This document shows positions 47,270 to 64,000 of a stretch of DNA of 64,000 nt, piece after piece. Position 1 is the first letter of the stretch. Each line of letters begins with the position of its first letter. The stretch covers positions 7,501 to 71,500 of the forward strand of contig NW_026777143.1 of assembly GCF_030936135.1 (NCBI RefSeq), given 5' to 3'. A model generated the notes under the pieces. It worked only from the letters and a program-made list of their open reading frames with translations. It searched no databases and was not told the origin of the DNA. The stretch comes from Gavia stellata (Eukaryota; Chordata; Aves; Gaviiformes; Gaviidae). The position numbers and the translations under genes are program-made.

Positions 47270-47950
47270 CCAGCACCCTGTGCCCCCCCGACTCTTGACC
47301 CCCAGCTCCCTCTGCCCCCCCCGACTCTTGACCCCCCAGCTCCCTCTGCCCCCCCGACTCTTGACCCCCCAGCTCCCTGTGCCCCCCCGACTCTTGACCC
47401 CCCAGCTCCCTGTGCCCCCCCCGACTCTTGAACCCCAGCTCCCTCTGCCCCCCCGACTCTTGACCCCCCAGCTCCCTGTGCCCCCCCCGACTCGGGAACC
47501 CCAGCTCCCTGCCCCCCCCAACTCTTGACCCCCAGCTCCCTCTGCCCCCCCCGACTCTTGACCCCCCAGCTCCCTCTGCCCCCCCGACTCTTGACCCCCC
47601 AGCTCCCTGTGCCCCCCCGACTCGGGAACCCCCAGCACCCTGTGCCCCCCCCGACTCTTGACCCCCCAGCTCCCTCTGCCCCCCCAACTCTTGACCCCCC
47701 AGCTCCCTGTGCCCCCCCGACTCTTGACCCCCAGCTCCCTCTGCCCCCCCCGACTCTTGACCCCCCAGCTCCCTGTGCCCCCCCGACTCTTGACCCCCAG
47801 CTCCCTGTGCCCCCCCCGACTCTTGACCTCCAGCTCCCTGTGCCCCCCCGACTCTTGACCCCCAGCTCCCTGTGCCCCCCCCGACTCTTGACCCCCAGCT
47901 CCCTGTGCCCCCCCGACTCGGGAACCCCAGCTCCCTGTGCCCATCCCAGG
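47270..47950. repeat. 33-bp minisatellite upstream of AP4M1
   Basis: About twenty copies; GACTCTTGACC starts at 47290, 47323, 47356 and 47389, a constant 33-base step. Because 33 is a multiple of three, open frames run through it on both strands (up to 554 codons), but they are artefacts. It lies upstream of the AP4M1 ATG, in the 5' intron or promoter flank. Confidence 0.9.
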
Positions 47951-48099
47951 CACCTGAGCCCGCCGGGCCCCGCACCCCAAACCTCCCCACCCACCGCAGG
48001 GCTCGGCACCCCCCAAGCCCACCACGCCACCCCCCACCCCCCCCCCCCCCCGGCTACCCCCGGGCGCGGCCCCTTTAAGAAGGGGCGTGTCCAGGGCCC

Positions 48100-48438
48100 C
48101 TCCGGGTCCCCCCGAACCTGCGTCCCGCCGGGCGGGTGGCGGTCACCTGACACTGCCGAAAGGGGCGTGGCCCAGGCCGGACCGCCGCGCATCGCTATTG
48201 GCCGGCGGCGCGAAGAGGGTGGCCCGCGCCGGACTGGGCGGTGGCGGTCACGTGGTGCCGGTTTTCGCGCCACTTTTGGTTGCGGCGGCGGGAGCCGGAG
48301 CGGTGGCGGAGTCGGGATTGAGCCTCGTGGGGACCCGTAGCGGGAGCAGCACCGGCCCTGCGGGAACCGGAACCGGAACCGGAACCGGAACCGACCTGAC
48401 CCGGCCCGGCCCGGCCCGGGACTGACCCCGACCCCGCC
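48100..48438. promoter_or_regulatory. AP4M1-MCM7 divergent promoter
   Basis: Holds an inverted CCAAT box (48197-48201), an E2F-type site on the minus strand (TTCGCGCC, 48214-48207), an E-box CACGTG (48249-48254) and an E2F site TTTTCGCGC (48262-48270). E2F and MYC-family control of MCM7 is established in mammals. A (GGAACC)n tract at 48362-48395 lies in the MCM7 5' UTR. Confidence 0.7.
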
Positions 48439-53934
<5,496 letters not shown>

Positions 53935-54124
53935 GGGGGGGCGCACATGTGGGGGTGCCCTACAGCCCCCCCGCGGGGCAGGGGGCTGCGCAGGGGTGCA
54001 GCTGCGGTCACCGTCACGGCGCAGGGGGACACGGCGTGTGTCTGTGCTGGCTCCCGTGGCCCTTCACCTGCCCTGGCCCCGCTCCCCCCCTTACAGCGCC
54101 TTGTTAAGTGGGTTTTTTTTAACC

Positions 54125-54130
54125 AATAAA
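54125..54130 (+). terminator. MCM7: MCM7 poly(A) signal
   Basis: AATAAA, 190 bases past the stop codon, preceded by a T run and followed by a T-rich stretch. It faces the COPS6 signal about 180 bases away without overlap. Confidence 0.85.
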
Positions 54131-54308
54131 AGTCTTTTCCTACTGTTTTTGGTGACACCATCAGCCTGTTCATGCACACACCCCCACCGGAGCCATGCTC
54201 GTCCCCCTCCCTGGACCACACTTGCCCCCCCCTCCAGGACCACACGTTCCTGGGCAGAGCTCTCCCAGGACATGGAGGTCGGAGCCCCAGTTCCCATCCT
54301 GGAGCTGA

Positions 54309-54314
54309 TTTATT
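54309..54314 (-). terminator. COPS6: COPS6 poly(A) signal
   Basis: AATAAA on the minus strand, about 100 bases beyond the COPS6 stop codon. Confidence 0.8.
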
Positions 54315-54415
54315 GGGTGGGGGGGGGAACACAGTCCCGGTGTGGGGTCCCCCAGCCCCAGGGAGGGCTCAGGGCCTGGCTGGGGCGGGGGGGGGGGCGT
54401 CCCCAGTGTCCCCCC

Positions 54416-58630
<4,215 letters not shown>

Positions 58631-58735
58631 CTTGACTTGGCCTGTCCCTGCCCGGCCGCCGTACGAATGAGCTCTGCGCATGCGCGGGAGAGAACACAGG
58701 GACGGAGCCGAAGAGGGCGGCGCATGCGCACACAG
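58631..58735 (-). promoter_or_regulatory. COPS6: COPS6 promoter with two NRF1 sites
   Basis: TGCGCATGCGCG at 58675-58686 and GCGCATGCGCA at 58720-58730 both match the palindromic NRF1 consensus, 45 bases apart and just upstream of the COPS6 start codon. There is no TATA. NRF1 control is typical of housekeeping genes. Confidence 0.7.
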
Positions 58736-58744
58736 CCTTGGGCC

Positions 58745-59040
58745 CCGGTATCTCCTCCCCGGTCCTTTCCAGTGCCTCCCAGTCCCGCCCAGTGCCCTCC
58801 TAACGGCCTCCTGGGCCCTTCCCAGTGCCTCCCAGTCCCCGCCTAAGGCCTCCCGGGCCCTTCCCAGTGCCTCCCAGTGCCTCCCAGTCCCCTCCTAAAG
58901 GCCTCCCGGGCCCTTCCCAGTGCCTCCCAGTCCCCTCCTAAAGGCCTCCCGGGCCCTTCCCAGTGCCTCCCAGTCCCGCCCAGTCCCCTCCTAACGGCCT
59001 CCCGGGCCCTTCCCAGTACCACCCAGTCCCTTCCCAGTGC
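58745..59040. repeat. Minisatellite upstream of COPS6
   Basis: About six imperfect units of roughly 40-55 bp built from CCCTTCCCAGTGCCTCCCAG and CCCCTCCTAAAGGCCTCCCG. It separates the COPS6 promoter from the SNAPC2 3' end. Confidence 0.85.
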
Positions 59041-59178
59041 CTCACGGCGGGTCCCAGGGCATGGGGGGGGGGGGGGCAGCTTCCCACTGCAACTCTAGAA
59101 ATGGTGGATTTTTTTTTCCTCCATTTATTCCACCGCCCAAATGACTCCAGAAAGTCCCATTTTTAGCAAACCGCAGCC

Positions 59179-59184
59179 TTTATT
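59179..59184 (-). terminator. SNAPC2: SNAPC2 poly(A) signal
   Basis: AATAAA on the minus strand, 62 bases beyond the SNAPC2 stop codon chosen here (59246-59248). Its position argues against the longer open frame that would only stop at 59163. Confidence 0.75.
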
Positions 59185-59245
59185 CCCCAGCCGGACCCCT
59201 CAGCCCCCCACGGGGGGGGCACTCCCCGGGGAGGGGGGTCCCGGC

Positions 59246-61094
59246 TCACCCCGAGGGTTCCGCCCGTGCCAGGAGCTGCAGAGGGACCAGGAAGAGGTTG
59301 AGGGGGCAGAGGCCGACCCCCCTCCAGCCAGATGGGGGGGGTACTGGGGGCCGGGGGGGTGGTGGGGAGGTCTGGGGGGTCCGTCTCCGGGGGGCGGGGG
59401 GCCGTCAGGGCGCTGTAGGACCCCCGGAGGTGGCTGTGGAGGGCGGTGCGGTCGAGGGCGCCCAGCTCCTGGGGGAGGGAGCCCAGCAGCGCCAGCACCA
59501 CCGCCGACTCTGGGGGGGGAACACACGGCGTCAGGGACCCCCCCCACCCGCCCCACGCCCTCCCGGAGGGGTCCCAGCCCCACGGGGGGGGGGGGGGGGG
59601 TCCCAACGACATTGTCCCCAGCTGGGGCTGCCCCCGGTTTGGGACCGACACCCCCCAGTGTGGGACAACCCCCCCAGCAAAGGACAGACGACCGCCCCCG
59701 ACCCTCCCTGCTCTCCCCCCACCTTCTCCCCAAATCCCCCTCCCCAGACGACCCCACAACACAGAAACTGGGAGGGGGGTCCCCAAATCCCCCCCCGACA
59801 CCTCCCCAGCATCAGGGACCTCCACTCACCGCCGGGGGGGAGCATGGGGCCCTTCCCGCCCCGGCAGAGCAGCGCCAGGTACTCGTAGACCCTCTGGAAG
59901 TCGACAGCGAAGCCCCCGGGGGCGGGGGGCTGTGGGGCCGGGGGGTCCCCCGGTGCTGACCCTCCCTGATCCGGCGGAGCCACAGTGCCAGTGGGATGCG
60001 GGGGGAGGGAGTGGAGAAGGCTCAGTGGCTCCGTGCCCGCAACGGTAAGGATCTGGAGGGGACAACGCGGAGATGGGGGGAGTGACGCGCCCTGAGAGGT
60101 GCCCAGAGAGGGGGGGGACTGTCCACTCTGCCCCCCCTCCAGGAAACCCCCACAAACCCCCCACCTGGGAAAAGGCAGCTGCTGTCGCCTCCTCCAGCCC
60201 CTCCGCCAGCGTCTCGGCCAGCTCCAGCCACACCTGGAAGGCGAAGCAGGGGGTGACACCGGGGCCCCGGCCACCCCCCAGGGGCAGGGACCCCCCCACC
60301 CGCCCCGGGACCCCCGCACCTCGATGGGGGCCGGGATCTGGGCGCGGTGGCGGCGCTGCTGCTCCAGGCAGTGCCGGTACTGGGTGCGCACGGCCTCCCG
60401 CGCCGCCCGGCCCCGCAGCCGGCACAGGAACGACAGGATCTGCGGGGGGGGGTGTCAGGGTCTGCGCTCCCACTGCGGGGGGGCCCAGCCGGGGATGGGG
60501 GACGCTACCTCCAGCCCGGGGCGGGGGGGCTGCGGCCGATGGGACATGGGGGGACGCCAGCAGACCCTGGACCCCCCTGTGCGGCCACCGCTCCCCCAGG
60601 GAACCCAACGGCTGGGCACCGCCGCATCACCCCCCCGGGGCCCCCAGCGTCTGGGGCCCCCCATGTTACCCCCCACCACCAGGGACCCCCATGTCACCGC
60701 CCCCCCCGGGACCCCGTCAGCCCCCCCCGGGACCCCCACATAAGCCCCCCGCCCCGGGGGTACAGGTACCCGGGGACCCCCATATTACCCCCCCCCAGGG
60801 GTCCCAGGCGTCCGGGGTCCCCCCACTCCACCCCCGCCGCGTCCCAGGCACCGGGACCGCCCCCCCCCCCCCCGCCGCCCCCACCTCGGCCTCGCTCCGC
60901 CGGGGCAGGCGCTCCCGCAGCGGCCGCGGCTGCAGGTCGGAGAGGCCGAGGGCGGCCTGAGCCCGTAGCGCCGCGAGCAGCGCCCGCTTCTCCCGCGCCG
61001 ACCAGGCCGCCCGCGGCCGCTCCGGCTCCGCCGCGGCCCCCGGGCCCGTCACGTACCGCGCCGGGGCCAAGCGGGGCCGCAGCGGCGGCTTCAT
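59246..61094 (-). CDS. SNAPC2: SNAPC2, snRNA-activating complex subunit 2
   Basis: Subunit (SNAP45) of SNAPc, the complex that binds the proximal sequence element of U1-U6 and other snRNA promoters for Pol II and Pol III. Exons: 60885-61094, 60320-60439, 60165-60233, 59830-60052, 59246-59509. Start MKPPLRPRLAPARYVTGP; RAAWSAREKRALLAALRAQ matches the human N-terminal region; QIPAPIEVWLELAETLAEG and FAVDFQRVYEYLALL follow. The last exon begins ESAVVLALLGSLPQEL in one frame and ends GLCPLNLFLVPLQLLARAEP in the next, as in human. The exon is one base too long, next to a run of 8 C on the coding strand, so I suspect a sequence error. About 294 residues (human 334). Confidence 0.93.
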
Positions 61095-61202
61095 GGCGGA
61101 AACGGCCGGGGCCGCCGCCGGCGCGCAGAGATGGCGTCACTCCCGGTGCGCCCGCACGGCGCCACCTGATTGCGTCAGTCGCAGCGCGACCAGAGCCGCT
61201 GA

Positions 61203-61222
61203 GCACGCTGGGAGTTGTAGTT
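61203..61222 (-). promoter_or_regulatory. SNAPC2: ZNF143-type site in the SNAPC2 promoter
   Basis: The minus strand reads AACTACAACTCCCAGCGTGC, a close match to the ZNF143/THAP11 motif ACTACAATTCCCAGAATGC. It lies about 110-130 bases upstream of the start codon, in the only gap (about 180 bases) between PELP1 and SNAPC2. Confidence 0.75.
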
Positions 61223-61290
61223 CGACTCGAGCCCGCCCCCCCCCACACACCCCCACACACACAGCCGGGTTGGGGGGTGGGGGGGTCGTC

Positions 61291-61296
61291 TTTATT
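61291..61296 (-). terminator. PELP1: PELP1 poly(A) signal
   Basis: AATAAA on the minus strand, 62 bases past the PELP1 stop codon (61358-61360). Confidence 0.8.
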
Positions 61297-61357
61297 CCAC
61301 GTCTCGCCGCTGTGGGGGGGGACCGGGCGGGGCCGCGCCAGGGGGCGGCCGGGGGGG

Positions 61358-63687
61358 TCACGGGGCGGTTTCGGGGGCCTTGTCGTCGTCCGGGGGGCAG
61401 TCGATGAAATCCGCCAGCATCGTGGCCGTCTCGTCCAGCTCCTGGGGGGGTCGGTCAGGGGGGGTCAGGGGGGGTCGGGGGTCCTGGGGGGGTCGGGGGG
61501 GCGACCGCCCTGCTCCCCCGGGACCCCGCACTGCCCCCCTCACCCCCGCCCGGGCCCCCCCGTACCTCCTCCTTCTCCACGGGGGGCAGCGGCTCCTCCT
61601 CCAGCTGCGGGGGCACCGGGGGGGGGCTGCCGGCCCCCCCCCGGGGGTTCAGGGTGGGGGGGGGGGTGGGCCGCATCCAGGGCGGGGGGGGGGCACCTCA
61701 GGGGGCTCCAGGAGGGGGGGCGGGGGCTCGGGGATGCCGGGGGGGGGCTCCCCCTCTCCCTCCCCCCCCTCCTGGGGGGCTTTGGTCCCCCCCTCCTCCT
61801 CTTCCTCCTCTTCCTCCTCCTCCTCGGCCGGGGGGGGCGGGTGGCCTTCGTCCACCTCCATCACCAGGGCGCCGGTGTCGCCGGGGGGCAGGGGGGGCTC
61901 CTCGGGCACCGGCAGGGGCTGCTCCTCCTCGGCGCCCCCTTCCTCCTCCTCCTCTTCCTCCTCCTCCTCCTCGGAGAGGCCTTCGTCCTCCTCGTACTCC
62001 TCCTCATCCTCCTCGTACTCCTCCTCACCCAGCTCTTCCTCCTCGTCGAACTCTTCCTCCTCCTCCTCCTCCTCTTCCTCCTCCTCGAAGAACTCTTCCT
62101 CCCCAAACTCCTCTTCCTCCTCCTCCTCCTCCTCCTCCTCCTCCTCCTCTTCCTCGCTGCTGTTGATGTTGATCACGGCCGGGTCGGGCTCCCCAGGGAT
62201 CCCCGGCGGCTCTGGGGGGGCGACTGGGGGGACGACGGGGGGCAGCGGCGGGGGGGGCGGGCGGGGGGGGCCCTGGCTCCTCAGGGGGCTCGGGGGGCGC
62301 CGGCGGGGGTGAGGGGGGTAGCGGCGGCGGCCCCCCGCTCTTGGGGGCGGGGGGCGAGGCGGGGGCGCCCCGCTTGGGGACGATGACCACGCTGTCGTCC
62401 GAGTCGCTCTCCAGGGAGATCTCCACGTCCGAGGGCTCCTCCTTGTCGTAGTGCACGAAGACGGGGCGCCGGGGGCGCCCCCCCGCCGGGCCCCCCTCCT
62501 CCTCGCCCCCAGGGGCGGCGGGGGGCTGCCCGGGGGGGGCCTCCCCGGGGGGCTCCTCCGCCAGCGGCGGCAGCCGGGGGGGCCCCAGCGGGTTAGCTGG
62601 GGCGGCCCGGGGCGCCCCTGGGAAGGCGGGGGGCGGCAGGGGGCGGAACGGGGGGGCGGGAGGCTCCGGGGGGGCCCCCGGGACGGCGGTGGGGTGCAGG
62701 GGGGGCACCCAGGGCCGGGCCAGGGCGTTGGCCACCACCAGGGCTTCGGTGCAGACGGAGGAGACCTGGACGGGGGGGGGCGGGGGGTTACTGGGGTGCT
62801 GGGGAGAGATGGGGGACGGGGGGGCTTTGGGGGTCCCCGCTGTGGAATGGGGGCGTCCCTGGGGGGTGGAGGGGCCTGGCTCCCTGATGGGGCAGTCCCC
62901 CAGGGTGGGGCTGTGGGGTGAGGGGGTCTCTGAATGATCCGGCTGTAGGACAGGGGCTTTTAGGGGTGCCGGGGGGGGCGGCTGTGAAATGGGGGGACCC
63001 AGGGGAGGTAAGAGGGTCCCGGCTCTGGGACAGGGGGTCCTCAGGGCGGGTCGCGACCCATGTGGGTCTCAGCTAAGGGCTGGGGGGTGTCTGGGGTCCC
63101 GGCTGTGAAATGGGGGGGGCCGGAGTGGCTCCAGGGGAGACCCCGGAGGGATGAAGGGGGGAGGCAGGAGGAGTAAGGGGTCCCTGGGGGACGGAGACCG
63201 CCTGGGGGTCCCGGGGGGGGGCTGGGGAGGATCGGGGGCCCCTGGGGGGGGTCCCAGCTCTGGGATGGGGGTCCTGGGGAGGATCGGGGGCCGCTGGGGG
63301 GGTCCCAGCTCTGGGTTGGGGGGTCCTGGGGAGGATCGGGGGCCGCTGGGCGGGTCCCAGCTCTGGGATGGGGGTCCTGGGGAGGATCGGGGGCCCCTGG
63401 GGGTCCCAGCTCTGGGATGGGGGGGCCTGGGGGCCCCCGCCCGTCTCACCTGGAGGGCCGGGTCGCGCTGGCCCTGGCCGAAGGCGCGCAGGGCGCAGTG
63501 CAGCGGGGGGGGCCCGGCGGGGGCGGGGGCCAGCACCAGGGCCAGCAGCAGCTGGTAGAGGGCGGCCCGGCACGGGGGGCTGGCGTAGGGGGTGCCGGGG
63601 GGGGCCGGCGGCAGCAGCGGGGGGCCCGGGGGGGGCCTCGGTCTGCGGCAGCCGCAGCAGCAGCGGCACCACCAGCTCCTGCAGCCG
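61358..63687 (-). CDS. PELP1: PELP1, 3' part (about 475 C-terminal residues)
   Basis: Scaffold of the Rix1-type complex (PELP1-TEX10-WDR18) in 60S ribosome maturation and a nuclear-receptor coregulator. The 5' part lies beyond the window. Exons: 63450-63687, 61697-62765, 61566-61604 and 61358-61441. Seen: RLQELVVPLLLRL; LYQLL (an LXXLL motif); VFVHYDKEEPSDVEISLE followed by DSDDSVVIVPK, which resembles a SUMO-interacting motif; a Pro-rich stretch; ININSSEEEE opening a Glu-rich tract of over 100 residues; and MLADFIDCPPDDDK near the end. The two longer exons are each one base too long, with the frame changing in or near G/C runs. The 92-bp intron 61605-61696 is inferred from phase. Confidence 0.9.
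63185..63430. repeat. Minisatellite in a PELP1 intron
   Basis: Four to five units of about 52 bp: GGTCCCAGCTCTGGGATGGG, then GGTCCTGGGGAGGATCGGGG and GCCCCTGGGGG. It lies between exons 62765 and 63450. Confidence 0.9.
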
Positions 63688-64000
63688 CTGGCAAGGGGAT
63701 GGGGCGGGGGGGTCAGGGGAGGGGGCACAGCCCCCCCCTCCCCGGGGACCTGCAGCACGAGTCCGCAACCCCCCCACCATCACCCCGACCCTACAGAGAC
63801 CCCCATCACCTGCCCCCCACTTGCCCCAGCCCCACAGACACCCCCTACCTGCCCCCCCAAACCCATTACCAGCCCCACTCCCACTGAGACCCCCGCCTTC
63901 TCCCAGCAGTTGTCCCCACCCATCCTCGAGGCCCCCCCAAGAACCACCCCAGCCCCACACCTGCCCCCCAAACCCCCAGTACACCCCCCCAGCCCCGCGG
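63688..64000 (-). other. PELP1 intron sequence to the window edge
   Basis: C-rich, low-complexity sequence upstream of the exon acceptor at 63,688. No further PELP1 exon was recognised before the end of the window. Confidence 0.6.

Noticed and set aside
46609-48273. Open frame of 554 codons on the minus strand
   Set aside because: It runs through the 33-bp minisatellite, whose period is a multiple of three, and through AP4M1 exons in the wrong frame. It is a by-product of the repeat.
59163-59245. Longer SNAPC2 C terminus ending at 59163
   Set aside because: That frame runs into the poly(A) signal and does not resemble the family, while the neighbouring frame gives the conserved CPLN-FLVPL ending.
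60347-62386. Open frame of 679 codons on the plus strand
   Set aside because: Antisense to SNAPC2 and the acidic region of PELP1; long only because GAG codons read backwards as CTC avoid stops in GC-rich DNA.

Overview
This window is vertebrate nuclear DNA, most likely from a bird and from one of the very GC-rich, gene-dense dot microchromosomes. Evidence: intron-bearing genes with short introns, extreme GC and long G or C runs, many unrelated GC-rich minisatellites inside introns and flanks, and a gene set (MCM7, AP4M1, COPS6, STAG3, PELP1) that is often absent from avian assemblies. No prokaryotic feature, CRISPR array or recognisable viral element was seen. The species cannot be named from the sequence.

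The left part (1-20,300) holds no gene I can name. It contains near-identical tandem copies of about 408 bp (1374-2189, then two diverged copies), a CpG-rich stretch (2900-5700) that includes a minisatellite of about 81 bp, and an array of six units of about 2.0-2.1 kb (about 5,287-16,830). The units repeatedly carry small candidate exons on the minus strand. Just beyond the right end of the array, at 17,427-17,487, lies a minus-strand promoter with TATA, initiator and GC boxes, followed by an ATG-less first exon with a strong donor. A minus-strand AATAAA sits at 26-31. My reading is an undescribed spliced transcription unit, more likely noncoding or decayed than coding, running leftward through the array. 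A diverged satellite of about 205-278 bp fills 18,250-19,740.

The right part (20,340-64,000) is a compact housekeeping block in which every exon could be placed: LAMTOR4 (+), TRAPPC14 (-), GAL3ST4 (-), STAG3 (+), AP4M1 (-), MCM7 (+), COPS6 (-), SNAPC2 (-) and the 3' part of PELP1 (-). Seven of these are neighbours on human 7q22, but in a different order: STAG3 abuts AP4M1, with no GPC2 and no TAF6-CNPY4-MBLAC1 between. SNAPC2 (human 19p13) and PELP1 (human 17p13) follow directly. MCM7 intron 13 holds a clear mir-93 hairpin, without recognisable mir-106b or mir-25.

Regulation is tightly packed. AP4M1 and MCM7 diverge from a region with E2F, E-box and CCAAT sites. The STAG3 and AP4M1 3' ends appear to overlap. 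COPS6 has NRF1 sites and SNAPC2 a ZNF143 site. One reading-frame break in SNAPC2 and two in PELP1 each amount to one surplus base beside G/C homopolymers, so they look like assembly errors rather than gene decay.
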